Counted from the first letter of the stretch, positions 46,689 through 60,513 are shown. The stretch is 64,000 nucleotides of DNA from Fremontodendron californicum (GCA_030761205.1 JAULJL010000004.1:39466172-39530171); one strand, 5' to 3'. Notes: generated by a model from the letters alone, not told the origin. A program made the numbers and translations.

Positions 46689-48852
46689 AGTGATCAAACT
46701 TTATTCATGTAAAAATGATGTTAATGACTTATGATTGCTAATTTTGACTGACCTAAACTTCCTGGAAATTGTGCTGTTTGTAACTGTTGATATAGGTAAA
46801 AATTATGTCAAAGACTGTAACTACATAATGCTATATTGGTTGAATATCAACCAATCCTTGATCCTAGCAAAAGTCCATCCCATTTATTGCAGCAACGTTC
46901 CTTTCTAGTATTGGTCTAAAATCTTTTTTTCTATCTGGACCATACCCCCTTTTATAATTTGGTGGTAGTAATTACCTTGAATTCTGTTCAGTTTCTTGAC
47001 TTCTTTTATAAAAAATAATATAAATATAATATGAATACAGAATTGTCAGATAATCTTTTGAATTATGTCCAAGGTATGTATAGACTTCTAACTTTAGATT
47101 GTAGGAAGCAGTGAAAAGCATGTAAATTTTGCGGAGTTCAAAATCCACCTAGGCACCTAGCGTGAAAGGCAACAAATTGTTCCTTGAAACAGAAACAAGC
47201 AGATATTGTAATTCCAAGGAATCATTGGATAAAAATTTCACAAGTGTTTAATGGTACTAATTAAGATGATATTAAAAAATATAAAATTAATAAAATATTT
47301 TTTAAAATTCAATAAATATTAAATATAATTTTTTTAAAATTAATAATTAAATAATTTTTAATCAAGGTTTATAGGTAAGCGAATCCTAAAAATAATAAAG
47401 TTTGAAAAAACTCAAAATCTGTTCACATGATTGTGGATCACAAGGCTGCATTCAGAAAAAAAAATATATATATATATATATCTAGAGTTGTTGGGAACAG
47501 CATCCAATAAAGTGGAAACATAATCTTTCTTTGTCAATTATATTTCACCATCCCAATTATATAATTCTTGACTTTTGTATTCCAATTATAGTCTAAGTCT
47601 TTAAATAATCACGAAAAAAAATCCATTATCTCCAAAGATGTCTATCTCCAAATGCTACTGTGAAAGATAAATTAAACGTAAAATAATTGCTCATTGGACT
47701 CATCTGATTTGTCAAATCGTGTCATAAGAGAATAAGGGCTTGCTCCTTCACCTGGGCCTCAAATTTTGGGCTCCTAACTCTCATCTCCTTCAATGTGTTC
47801 CCATCCTTCAAAACCAGGTGATAACAATTAAAACCAACTCCATTTGAAGAGTATGTCATGGAAATTTTAATCTCATTTAAGAGTTTATCTGATAGTTAGT
47901 CATTGGCATCAGAAACCGCCTAAATGGGTTCTTCGATGCTTCAGCCATTAAGTTTTCAGTTCCTAGAAGTAACTAATTAAGAACCTATAAAGAAAGAGCC
48001 TTTAATAATTATGCGATATTAATGTTATCGTATGTCTACCGCTTTCCTTAATTTTTATGAAATATCATTAATTTCATAAACATTACAGTATATTAATGGA
48101 GATACATAGTTTTTATGATCTGTATTTATCAGTAAATTATGAGATATATATATAATTAAAACTTCATAATCAAGCCCTTTAGCTGAGGGCTGAAGTTGGT
48201 ATATATAGGGCAAGAAAATGGGTTCTTATTATTAAGCAGCAATGCATTATTATTGATTCATTTCATACTGTCTTCTTTACTCAATTGAATTCGGATCGTC
48301 CCAAGCTCTTACGATGATTAAGCATCAAGAAAGAAAAACCCCGAATCCAAAGTTTTAACTCAGTTATGCTGTCACTCAAAGAATTGACCTCCAACAGATT
48401 TCCTTTATTCTCACTCCTTTGAAAAAAAAAAAAAAAGAAAAAAAAACCAATATTATTGCGAGAAAAAGTCAGGAGTCGATCCAGGTGGCAGGTTCCACAT
48501 GACAAAAATAGACATGGAGGACGCATGGCATATAAATCAGGTGCCAAAATCCAACGGTTTAGACTCTTCTCCGCCTATTATTTCGTTTCACGAGCCCTTT
48601 CTATAGTTTTGCCTGTTTTACATTTTCTACCATTCAATCCTACTATGAAACTGAGACCAAGAATCTTTACGTATTTCATATTCTATATTGTTTTCTTGTC
48701 TGTCTCGTCACCCTTAAAAACATCTTGATTGTTTTTTTTTATTGTATTCCTTTAGTTTCATTCTCTGAAACCCTCCCTGGAAAAGGGTTCCTAAAGAACA
48801 TATAAACCGCTTGAGCTTTCATCAAACAAGAGAAAAGAAAAAAACAGCAAAA
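46689..48852. other. Intergenic, no gene seen
   Basis: Unique-looking AT-rich DNA with an (AT)n run near 47463-47481 and an A-rich run near 48421. No recognisable coding sequence. Confidence 0.5.
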
Positions 48853-49475
48853 ATGTTTCTACGAAACCCATCAACACCGATCCTGAAAACGTGTATTCCT
48901 CAGAGCTCGGCTGCATGCGGCTGACTCCGGTCATAGGATCCCAGCGAAACTGATTTCGTGACAGCCTCACCGATCAACAAAATCCAAAGAACATCGTCAG
49001 AAAGCTACATAGCAGCCCGATGGGGTCTCCATATCCGGTTAAAGAAGAAGAAACTGATGATATATCAGTTTAACAACTCTCTCTTCTTGCTGGTGGCGGT
49101 GACAATGGCAGTGGAGGAGCAGAAGGGTTTGAAGATTGGGGTCAAAGGGAAATAAAAAATGAATTAGCATTACCAGATTATGATCAAAATTTACCCTGGA
49201 GAGACTCTTCTTCTCACAAACTACGCTAAATTCTTCAAAGAGGTCAGCTGATACCACAAAAAAGAAATGACATGTCTAAAGTCTTTTTTTTGTTGATTTG
49301 ATTGTTTCCTTTGTTTTTTTCAAGTTTATTTCGTTTGATTCATTAGGTACGAGGTGATCTTCTGAAAGCTGAGGGGTACTGCGAGAGAGCTGTTTTGGTG
49401 AAACCAGATGATGGGGAAGTTTTTATCAATTTATGGAGATTTCATATGGATTGACCATGGAGATGGAGCTCATGG
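48853..49475 (+). pseudogene. TPR-superfamily protein pseudogene
   Basis: The start MFLRNPSTPILKTCIPQSS resembles the N-terminus of small plant TPR-like proteins. Family-like blocks continue in shifting frames: IPAKLIS, TASPINKIQRTSSES, GSPYPVKEEETDDIS, GGGDNGSGGAEGFEDWGQ, TLLLTNYAKFFKE. After a normal GT-AG intron (about 49242-49348) comes VRGDLLKAEGYCERAVLVKPDDGEV, then a one-base insertion in a T run near 49422, then the shifted block SIYGDFIWIDHGDGAH. At least four frameshifts and in-frame stops are needed, and the expected 3' TPR part is missing. The intron is retained, so it is not a processed copy. The position between EBF and the WVD2-like gene suggests decay in place. Confidence 0.65.
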
Positions 49476-49479
49476 TATG

Positions 49480-50756
49480 CTGATTAAATTTCCAACTTTT
49501 TTCGATCATAGTCTAAAGTATGAATCTCGATATCTTGGGATCATTCCTGATTTTATCAGCAGTTTCCCAAGACATTTCTACCCCCAACTTAACACATACA
49601 AATACAAACACAACTACAACTACAACAAGTCAAATATTATAATTATCTAATAAAATTGTTCATAAAACAAGTCAAATCAAATTTGGACAACAAAAAATTT
49701 ACTTGTCCAACATCATAGGCCTTAAGACACTTTTTTTTATTATTAAAAAGTTAAATTTTCTTAAATTTTTATATTTTAATATATTTTACAATTAAAATAA
49801 AAATATAACAGTTTTAATTAAAAAATTAGCTTGAGCCGAGCCTGAATTTTAAAAAATTTGTCCAAAAATCCGACCTGATTCGATTGAACCACCTGATCTT
49901 CTATTGCTTAATCACATAAAAAAAAAATTATGTAAAAATTCATCACTTATACGTGTAAGTTCCATAAAAATTTTAGATATTACATAATCTTAAATTGTGA
50001 TTAATTAATTATAATACAATAATTGCAGTTAATACTATCTCAAACACAATTAACTCACTTTTCCCAATTACTGTAACTGAAAGGGACCAAACTTCCTTAT
50101 ATAATCAGGTATAGCAGCCTCTATCAAAACCTTGTCGTTTCTCGAAAAGAAAACAAGTAGCCTATGACCATTCTAAAATTTTCAATCATGGTATATAAAT
50201 ACTGCCCCTCGGAATATTACCTGAAAGTCGATTGCGGCACGTTGACTGATGCTCATGGTGCAGATCTAATCTCTGCAAAATAATGTAGGCGCTAATTTCA
50301 TATAATAAACTGAAAGCATTTATACAATGTAGCAGACTAAGAACTTAAAAATGGACATAATTCACAAAATCCAAGTTGTTTCAGAAGGTTTGGACGAACC
50401 CTATTCGATCATGGATCATCTAACAGCAAACAGTAGAAAACTCCAAAATTTTCCAAAATATATTCAATAACCCATCCTTAAAACAACATAAATTAGGACA
50501 ACTTGGTAAAGGATTGGACATACAGTGCTGCAAACAGGAATGCAGAATCCTAACAACAAGCCCAGCAACCTTTGCAAGCAACACACGAAACAACCAAAGC
50601 TGCTGAATATTGGAGGAAGACAACATCATAACCCATAATGTAGAAATTTTTCATGCCTTGATCATCAAATAATTCAGTCTTAGACGTCCTTATTTAGGCA
50701 AAATGAGGTCAAGAGCTTTGTACATGGACATCAACTTAATACCTTTGCCATGCTTA
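49480..50756. other. Intergenic DNA and WDL 3' UTR
   Basis: No gene recognised. The part next to 50756 should be the 3' UTR of the minus-strand WVD2-like gene. The ORF at 50420-50629 lacks motifs. Confidence 0.4.
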
Positions 50757-53700
50757 TTAATGCTCCAGTGCAATGGGGTCTTGTACCAAGTCCAGCTGTC
50801 CTTGCTCTCCAATCACTGGCCCTCGATCCATGTCCGACCGACTTCCACCTGAATCAGCTGTAGAAACTGCCTCTTGCTGTTGGAATGGAGATAATTCCTC
50901 ATTTATCACATTACATAAGGTGGTATTCTCCTCGTTTGTCGTAGCTTTAGACGAGGCTATCTTTCCCTCAGTAGTTGCTTTAGATGCAGTTACCTTTTCC
51001 TGATTGGATGCCTTAGATGTCTTTTCCTCATTTGTTGCACTGGACGAACTAGTCTTCTGAGAAGGCAGTTTGGGAAGTGATTTCCGTTGTGGCTTCTTTA
51101 AATGGACAGGAGAAATTACTTTGGCAGAAGAGATGCTCTGAGATGCTTTCTCATCCAGACTTAGCCGGCCCGATTGTCGGCCACTATTGCTGCTACCATC
51201 AGAGTCCAAAGGAGTTGTGCTTTTTCTTCGACCAAGCTTTGGAGATTTAGCTCTTGTTGTTGGTATCTGCATCCAGGCAAGAAAAAAGATCAATGTTGCA
51301 AATCTTGGAAATTCAATGCTGCCGTACAGCAGATAAAGAAATAGAAAAAAGAGCAATAAAGTCTTACTATGGTTAACAACATATGTATTGTCCAATACAG
51401 AATTGCATGTACACGGAAATATATTATAAAATGATACATGTATTCACACACTCAAGAAAGGCTAAATAAAGTGGTCTGTGAGGTGAGGAATGGGCCAAGG
51501 CAACTTAAAGCAGTTCAATTCAAAGTTATCCATTCAACTTTCAATAGGTTTAACCAAAGCAGATAAATCTTGGTCCAAAAGAAATCTCCTTTGCTGTCAC
51601 TTAAGTGAAGTCGGAGTTCCTACGAAAATAAATGTGTCAACAACTGAAAACATCATGCCAAAACTAGGATATTTTAAGATAATAAAAGTTTGGCTACAAT
51701 GTTTAACATAAAGTGAAATTACTTGGCACTGTTTAAGAGCTCCAAGGAAAGATGTGGCAGCTGACATGACAATCTAACAGGGATTGACCAATTACAACAT
51801 AGTACCAAATAAACAATGAAAAATATTGGGAAAAGCATCTAAGTTTGCATCTTACGACATAACACATTGAGTCTGAAAGACTACAGAAAATTTATCACTT
51901 CAAGATCAACCTCACGGCTGCAATATATCAAATTTTATGCACTCAGGTTCATTCAGAAGGCTTTCACTAATTATGACAACATTGATTTAATTTCTAACCA
52001 GTTCAAGTTGTTATAAGTTAAATGTATAAGCTCCAACTAACAATGACAGTTGACAGAGGAGAGGTATGACTTGCAACTCAACAATCTAACAGCATTTTGC
52101 AGAAAGAAAATGGCTCTTGTAGGATGATGAGCAGAGACATGTGCAAATGCAGAATAACAAATATGTACAACTGGAAAAGGTGGCAAATCTAAAGATAAAA
52201 CCTTGAAAAATAACCTTGGCACCTACATGTTCAGCATTTCAGTCCTCTCCTCCCCCCACCCCCACCCCCCCAAAAGAAAAAGAAGAAAAAAGAAAGAATA
52301 AATATGAATAAGCATGCCATTATTGTTAAAATTGAATTACAAAGGCGAATTTGCCTACGCAAATTTCTATATGCAAATGATCATCTAGCTTTTTATACAT
52401 CAGAACAACTAACCTTCTTTAATTCCACCTTAGGAGGTGGAGGTTCCTGATAGAAGCTTGGCATTGGAGTTGCTTTAAAGTTCAAACTCTTCCTAAACAT
52501 CTTAATCTCAGTTTCTTGAGTTTCCTGGAAGAAAAATTGAAATATTATTAAGGTAAGAAAGAAACAATTCTGGACCATAAGCCATCACATTCACAAAATA
52601 ACACCTTGGACTTAGCTTGCAAGTTGCTCTTTTCTACTTCCCTTTCATGAATCTTTTCCTCAAGTTTAGTGTAGAACTGCACAAAACAATGTTGAAGACT
52701 TAAAAGTTACGTAAAAGTGCTGCAAGAATACACAATGTAAAATCTCGAGAATATAATATAAGCACTAACCTCTTTCCTTTTCTCAGCCCGTTCGTCACAC
52801 TTGAAACTGAAACCATAATTTGGAAGAGTACCAACCCTACGAGGTTTGGCATCGGCTGCTGTGGGGCTTCCATGAAGCAATTAAAGATAAACATAAATAT
52901 GTCAATTAAAGAATGGAAGCCTATAGACAGGAGTGCATAGGAAACTCAAATAGCAACCCATTTCAACCCACAGTCCCAGTCAGAAAATAATAACAAAAAG
53001 TTCAAACTAAAAAGGATACGAGGACTCTGTGTCTCCTTCAGCTTTAGTAAGAGGCTCTTTCTTCAGAGACTTCAGCTTGGTTTTCTCCCTGTAAAACACA
53101 ATAGAACAGTTGAGAAATGACAGGAGAAAAAATCTGTCATCATCTAGCACATAAAGTCTAATTTCATGGGAAAATAAATAGATGAAAGGTGGCCACCACG
53201 AGCTTCCCCCTTCAGTTGGTTAACAAAATCAATGACAATGGCAAAAGGCTGCATGAAAAAAGGAAAGAGAAGAAATTGAAACATAGGCACAAGTAGTACA
53301 TACATAGTGCCTTCAGAGAAGGGTGCATCAGGGTTTTCAGATTGCTGTAAGAAGCACAGAGAGTGGAAAATCAATGATCAGAAAGGTAGGAACAGTGATA
53401 AAAAATAAAAAAAAAATAAAAAACAATGGAAAATGATCAGAAACGGAAATGAGTAGTACTATACTACTATCAACTCTAACCTTGGATGCATTGGCTTGCC
53501 TTTCATTAAATGATCTATTTTTAAGAGGCTGTTTCAGACGTGAATTTGTAGCAACAGAACCACCATTTGAAGCTGTCAATGTCGCCTCTGCACTTTTTCC
53601 ATCTTTGCTTTTCTTCACTAAAGCTGAAGAAACATTTTTGGGTCCAGAGGGCTTCTCATTCTTGGTCTTGCCTTGAACCTTCTGAGGTTTGGGTTGCTTC

Positions 53701-54043
53701 AAATTATCCTTTACTTCCCCTTCCTACGAAGACAGACACACTCATGAACATTAAATCAGACTAATGGTAATTAATAAAAATACTCAAACAGAATGTTCAG
53801 ACCTACTACCTTAGATTCAATCAATCCATTGCTTTCCACCAAGTCATTGGATTGTTCTCTAGCTTCCCCAGTTGTTCCATTGTCATCCATTCCATTCTGC
53901 AAATAAGTCTCCACGGTTTCCTCAACATTCCCATTCACATTATCTGAACCACTATCGTCCCCAGACACCCGAAGTTGCGGATAAACACCATTTTGATGGG
54001 CAACTTCAAGCCCAACAGAAGACAAGACATTTTCCGAATCCAT
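50757..54043 (-). CDS. WVD2-like (WDL) TPX2-domain microtubule-binding protein
   Basis: Eight coding exons on the minus strand: 54043-53810, 53723-53481, 53344-53304, 53088-53020, 52866-52770, 52676-52605, 52524-52414 and 51266-50757. Phases agree and give 458 aa. An acidic N-terminus and a Lys/Ser-rich linker precede the TPX2/WVD2 segment (about 205-285) with PNYGFSFKCDERAEKRKE and the KLEEK motif at 232-236. A long Ser/Thr/Lys-rich disordered tail follows. Such proteins bundle cortical microtubules and affect anisotropic cell growth. It resembles the WDL4/5/6 group. No signal peptide or membrane segment. Confidence 0.92.
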
Positions 54044-54049
54044 CACACA

Positions 54050-54676
54050 CTACGAAAAAAATAAAACAAACAAAACTGTAAGCCTAATTACAAACAATGG
54101 AAAAGGAATTCACGTTTTCATTAATTTAAAAATTCTCAAACCCTAATAGCAATACAAATTTCAATATTTACTAATTTTCATAGGTCTATCCACGTTTATC
54201 TATTTCAACTTCAAAAGGATAAATAAGGCACCGTTTGGTTAAAGCTTTTGCTTTTTGCTACTTATGTTTAGTTTTCTAAGAGATCAAATATGGAAAAATA
54301 TTTAAAGCGTTTATAATATTCATTGTAGCTATAAAATTCAAGAAAAAATGAGCAAAAAAAACACTAAATTAGATCTCATATTTGCAGATAAATAGTAAAA
54401 AAAAATCGAACTGAAAACATGCTTTGCAAATTTAAAAAAAAAAAAAAAGGAATCGAATCAGTGAAAACCCGAGTAAAATAGATGGCTTTAAGTAGAGCAA
54501 AGCTCCAATGAGTACAGAGATCTCCACCGCCACCAAACAACTAACACATTTCGCTTCACATTGATCTACTTTTACCAAATAACAAACACGAAATCCCTCA
54601 GTCTTTCCTAGGAGCCAAACAAACACGAAATTAAAAAAGAAAAAGAAAAGAGAGTTTTACTAATTTTCTTTCTTAC
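54050..54676 (-). other. Probable 5' UTR intron of the WDL gene
   Basis: A donor TTTACGAG|GTAAGAAA at 54676 and an acceptor TTTTTTCGTAG at 54050, six bases before the start codon, define a 627-bp leader intron. No in-frame ATG lies in the few leader bases left. Confidence 0.6.
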
Positions 54677-54799
54677 CTCGTAAAGCGTGCGATAAATCAA
54701 AACTCCATGAAGCCGAGAAGAAGATTACGAGAGAAATTAGTAAAGAAAATCGAAAGGATCTGAGAAAAAAAGAAGATAATAAGATAAACAGTGAAGATT

Positions 54800-57700
54800 A
54801 GAGGATCTAGGTCCCTAAACAGGAAGATCTTCAAAAAGAAATTAAATTAAAATTAAAATAATTGGAATTTGAAATTTTGTATTTTGTATTTTGTATTTTT
54901 TTGTTTTTTGGTTTTTGTTTTTTTGTTTGAAAGTTGTATGAATTCTATTTTTTTTTTTTGAAGGTTGAAAGGTGTTTTATACGAGCGGCTTTCAAATCCA
55001 CTTCCAGGTAACTCTCTCTTTCAAGGGAAAATGATGGATGTCCCAAAACCCCCAAAATACGGTTACGAATATACGGTTTTTTTTTCAGATCAACAAAAAT
55101 ACGGTTTTTCATACGGTTTTTTTTTCCTTTTTCTATCTTTTTACCGGAATTTCGGAGAATTACGGACGGTTAAGTAACTAAACACCGTTCTCCCACTCTC
55201 CCCATTACTTTTTTTTTTTTTTTACATTTCCCTTTTTTTATTTTAAAAAAAGGTTTTTATTGTTTTTTTTTCTTGTTTTGTCAATGCCTACTTTAATTTT
55301 TTAAATTTAAACGGATTTTTCTGAAATATAAGATGAGGCTTTAATTTAAGATTGAATTTTACAAGGGTCCGATTAATCAGTTTTTATAGATATCGATTAA
55401 GAATTTTTTAATTATTAGATTATGACACATTTATTTTGTGGATGATAAAAGAATAAGTAAAAATAGAAAAAGTGAGAAAAAATAGGTGGAAAAAAAGTTA
55501 TTTAACTACACAAATTGATTTTTCAAATGAATAAAAAAAAATGGGTAGAGTGGTTTTTATTCTTTCCAAAAAAATTAAATTACTAATATAATCTATACCA
55601 TTATAAAATGAATGACTGAGTTGGTGAAATTACTTAAAAATTAAATTTTATAAATCAAATAATAATATTATAAAGATATTTATGTCTTTCAAATTTTTTA
55701 TAAAATATATATATATATATATATTTTTGAAAATTTTACTCACTCTCTTAAAAAAAATACCACCTCTTTAAAAAACTAACATTCCTTAAAAAAAAAAAAA
55801 AACTACCACTCACTTTAAAAACTATATATATTTTTTTAAATTACCACTTCATTAAAAAAAATTATTTCACCCACATAGTGGGTGTAATTTAATTTTATTA
55901 ATATATACTATTTTATTTTATAATTTAATTGTTTATTAATTCTTTAATTAAATTGGTATCATTTGACTCGTGACATTAATTAAATCAAAATTTTTAAATA
56001 TAACTCGATTTTGATACACCCATTATGTGGGTGAAAAGAAATTACCAAAGTAGTAAGTAATTTTTTTTTGTGTGAATATTTTAAAAATAAAATATTTAAA
56101 TTTCATGCTAAACAATATTTTTATCTTTTATTTTATAAATTTATTATAATTTAATTAATATTTTGTATCATTTTATTATTGAATTGGTGTCACTTGACAG
56201 AGTGACACCAAATTTAATCAGCCACTTTGTTAATAGTAAATATAGATATAGATCAATTATTTTAATTATTTTAATATTTAATGTATTATTTTTATTAAAA
56301 TTTTAAAAATATATTATTAATTGTATGTTTTATAATATTACCTTAATTCAGGTTGACCGAAGCATGACAAAATGTTTGAAACTGACGGGATTGAATACTG
56401 TCGCAAGCTTAATTAGGTAAGGGAGTTGAGATAGTTTAATGTTTTTGTTGAAAAAATTTTGAGTTGAAATAAAATTAAAAAAAATGTATTTAAAAAGTGT
56501 GATAAAAAATATGATTTAAGAGTTTTTAAGTATTCGGTATTGTTGAGTAATTGAAATGTCAAAAAATATATATTTAAAATAATAAAAATTTAGAGATGTA
56601 AAAATTTAATAAAATCATTTTATTCAAAACCTAGCTTCTAAATGCAAAAGTTTTATTTTTTTAGCTTTTTTATTTAGATTGTCAAATTATGATTTTAATC
56701 GCAAAAATCAAAAAAAGATATTTATTTAACGTTGAGATTACGATAAAACGTAATTTTTGATCTAAAAAACTGTGTCAATATTAATATTAAAAGGGACAAG
56801 TGTTATTTCATATGGAATCCAGGAGTTAAGCAAAAGAAAGAAAGGGATATGAGACAACTTTACCTACTAATTACAAAATTTAATTACGAAGATGCCTATA
56901 CATATACATATACATATTTGAATATGCCAGAAAATTATAGCCAGCTAGGTGTTTTTGAAGTGTTTTTCTTAATTTCTTTTTTTGAAAAAAAAAAATTATC
57001 TTTCAGTGCACTTTAATAATCATAGTACAATGGATTATATTAGTTAAAACCATTTATAGTCAAGCCAGAGGAATTGCTTTGCTTAATAAACTGAATCACC
57101 TAAATTGATAAGGTAGAATAGAAATGCTTTCAAGCCAAGTTGGGACAAGATTAATATCCAAAAGAAAAAACAAGTTGGGACAAGATAAGATTTCTGGTTA
57201 TGTTTGGTTTTTATCAACCTTGTACGTTATTATTAATTTTATCAAGTGTCATTTGAAGATGACATCATGGCAATTTTTTTAAAAATCTTACTATTAATTA
57301 TCAATTTCAGTCACCATTGACAGCCGCCAAACTAGCTAAAGACTTATTAGTAGATATTATATTTATTAATTTGTAAAATATTAAAAATAAATATAATAAA
57401 AATTATTAAATATATCAAAATTTTAAATATTAATATAATATTTATATTAAATGTGTTGTGTTAATAGTATTAATTTTATTTAAATATATCGTATCAATTT
57501 TTATTATATTATTTTTATATTTATTAAAAATGTCATATTTTTATATCATATTCAAAATTATCGAACGATATTTTTGATCTCAATGGAAAAGTGTTAGATG
57601 GTGTGGGCGTGTGACCAGGATTTTGCTATTTGATGTTGAAATATCACGTTTTGATTTCGTACAAAATGAGTGAATATCATATTTGATGTTGAATAAAGAA

Positions 57701-58060
57701 AATGATATTTAATGGGGTTAGGCAGATAAAATTTTCATCTTATGAACCATTTAAATTAAATGGACTTTATGAATATTTAATAGGCATGAGCTTCATGTAT
57801 TATATTATTGAATCAATTAATTTGATTAACGGATAAAAAAAATTCAAAACTATAATCAATCAAATTGACCGAAAGTACTTTCAAATTTTCAAAAATGAAC
57901 CATTTAAATTAAATGGTTTTTTCATTCTGCTCTCATCCAGTTGCTTGGCTAACGAAACCACTGCCCACTAGTTCCTTGTAGTTGGAGAAATATTTCATGT
58001 TTTTGCATCTTGATGAACCCATAAAAAATTTCAAGTTTTTTTTTTTCAATTCTTTTACTA
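54800..58060. other. AT-rich intergenic region without gene
   Basis: Contains a (TATTTTG)3-like run near 54878-54900, several ATACGGTTTTT repeats at 55060-55120, a TA run near 55706-55723, and degenerate family C repeat fragments at about 55362-55425 and 56240-56356. No coding sequence recognised. Confidence 0.5.
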
Positions 58061-58079
58061 ATTTTTCCCATATTCTATG

Positions 58080-59060
58080 TAGAGGGTGTTTTTGATCGGG
58101 TGAGGAAACGTTGCAAACCAGTAAAACGAGATATCGTAGGGAGATGGCGGAGAGGAAGATTGGAGCAGACCCTGGAGAACAAGTGCGGTGGCAGGTGGTG
58201 GTGATGAAGGCTGTAAGTGGCTGAGGATGGTGAAAAGTATGGTTGTTGTAGAAATTGCAGAGAAAATGTTGCAGAGAATTCTTAACGTCAGAAAGTTTGT
58301 CAAATGGCCAAAAGATCTCAAATGAAGTATTTGGACTTCTATTTATAACCTCTCCAAAGAGGTTACAAGGAGAAGTTACTAAGAGAGTGGGAAGTTATTT
58401 TATATAAACATGATCTCAATCATGGGTGGTGGAGAGGTTATATATGATAATGGAGAAGTGCTAGTTATGAGAGGTTACATCAGGAGAAGTGTTTCAGTCA
58501 CATGTAGTGAAAGAAGGCTACTGAGCTTGAGAATGCACTGTCCGTTCAGCGGGATAGGGAAGCACTTGTGTTCCAGGGAAAGGTTAAGAAGAGAACTTCT
58601 TAACAATCTCCATATCTAAGCCTCCAAGCCATGCTCTCCAAGACATCCCAAGAGTGGAGCAAACTCAAGAATCCTGCCAACCTTCCCGGGTTAGCTCCAC
58701 AGTCTTCATGTAGTTGTGTATTACTGCAGGAAGTCCTGCTGCCAAGAGCGACGTGTCAGGAAGCAACGTGCCAAGCGACGTGCCAAGAGACATGCCAAGA
58801 GACGTGCCAAGCGACGTGTCAAGCGACGTGCCAAGTGACGTGCCAAGTGACGTGCCAAGCGACGTGCCAAGAGACGTGCCAAGAGACGTGCCAAGCGACG
58901 TGCCAAGAGACGTGCCAAGAGATGTGCCAAGCGACATGCCAAGCGACGTGCCAAGAGACGTGCCAAGTGACGTGCCAAGCGACGTGCCAAGAGTGCTGCT
59001 GACAGGGAGACTATTACTAAAGCCCGTTGCATATAAGATTTGTTCCTGCATAAAATGTTA
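58080..59060. mobile_element. Less AT-rich island, possibly mobile-element derived, with a minisatellite
   Basis: This about 1-kb block is clearly richer in G+C than its flanks and has no intact gene. It contains TATTTATAACCTC near 58341 (promoter-like, as in an LTR) and ends in the 12-bp minisatellite. I see no TIRs, TSD or paired LTR, so the assignment is a guess. Confidence 0.3.
58741..58998. repeat. 12-bp minisatellite, about 20 units of CCAAGCGACGTG
   Basis: Nineteen contiguous 12-bp units run from 58771 to 58998, preceded by diverged ones from 58741. The variable position is mainly CCAAG(C/A/T)GACGTG. Because 12 is a multiple of 3, several frames on both strands stay open; these ORFs are artefacts. 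Confidence 0.95.
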
Positions 59061-60504
59061 TTGACCAAAAACAAGTGTCTACATTCTACATTGACATACT
59101 TTCAAAACGAACAAATTTATCAACTGAGCTAATATAGCATGAATAAACTCATTTGATCAATATTGCAAAACCAAATAGGAAAAGAAAAAAAAAACCTATC
59201 CATGGAATTAGATCCGGTAATTCGTGTATGCATATTATGTTTTGTATTTTTTTCATGTGGGTCGTCTAAACATAAACATAACACAGATTATTAAATATGT
59301 CAAAATCTTAAATACGAATGCATGTCGTGTCCAAAATTGTCAGATATACATTAAACATAGATACAACTATTAAGTGCCATGACCATCTGTTTTAGTTATA
59401 AGGTATCTTTCATTAGAAATCAAAGCTAAAAATGAGAAAATTTTATATTCCAAAGTCATCCTCATTATCATCAAGAAAAAAAATCTTGGGGGCCTGCTGA
59501 TAAGGTAGTTATACAGATGTATATGTATAGAAATAATTATTAGGAGTAAATAATGTTAAGCAAGTAGGAAAGGAAAATGATTGAAGGAGACAGAAAGAGT
59601 GGGAAAAGAGTTTCCTTGAGAATTGTCTCTCTCAAGAGTGAAGAGTGGGGGATTAGAATTTAGAAGGAAATCTTTTGCGGACTGTTGAAGCAATAGAGCC
59701 GGCCAGGCCACCCCTTGATGCGGTAATGCATTGCCTGCCTGCCTGCCTGCCTGGCCCAACATTCTCTTTCTGGATTATTTGATTATTTGACCTGATCATT
59801 TGTTGTCCTTCTTTTTATCTTTTTCCAAGAACCAGAAAAGTTGAAAACTATCTTTGCATTAAGATCTGAATGATGGCTTTGTCCAAAATCTTTGCAGAAC
59901 GCTTTTTCTAGTTCTGATACATTGATCGATAATTTGGTGAAATCTGTTGTTATTTGATGATGTTTTGGTCTGCATTTGGGTTGATTTATTAGAGATGGCA
60001 GAGAGTGGGTTATTGTCTTTCTATGAAGAATCATGGTGGCAAAATTTTGGTTTTCTTCTTTATTTCCTTCTCATTATGTAGTTTTTTAAAATGGGTGCTA
60101 AATTGCTAATAGCTTTAAAACTGAAAGTAGGAAAAAGAAAAATACAAAATTAAGAATACTCGCCATGGCCGGTAGCACTTAACTGGCAATTAATGGGCAA
60201 TGGCGACTTTGGGTGGGATTCCAAGGAGGAGCAAAAACATGAAAGCAAGCAAAGTAAGGAAATTAAAACCAATAATAATATTAGAATAAAGCAATTTGAG
60301 GGAATAAAAAGACACGTGTGAGTAATAAAGAGTGCAGTGTACTGGAGATAGACTAGAAGAGTCATAATCAAAACTAGTTATACTGCAAAAAAAGGGATAA
60401 TTCTGATCTGAGGCTTAATTTGTATTAGCTAATAGCTAGTATTACAAAATTTTTGAATAATAAACTAACAAATATACAGGGCAGATGAGATGCTAAACAT
60501 TGAT
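58999..60504. other. Intergenic DNA with a foldback-family remnant and (TGCC)5
   Basis: 59225-59370 resembles the foldback arms (AATATGTCAAAATCTTAAAT, GTCGTGTCCAAAATTGTCAG). A (TGCC)5 microsatellite lies at 59732-59753. No gene recognised. Confidence 0.45.
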
Positions 60505-60513
60505 AATGGAAAG

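Noticed and set aside
58058..58321. 87-codon minus-strand ORF in the less AT-rich island
   Set aside because: No recognisable motif, and the composition fits chance or mobile-element remnant.
58631..59074. Four long ORFs with Cys-Gln-, Ser-Asp-Val-Pro- or Leu-Gly-Thr-rich repeats
   Set aside because: They are frames of one 12-bp minisatellite that stays open on both strands. No start context or domain supports a gene.
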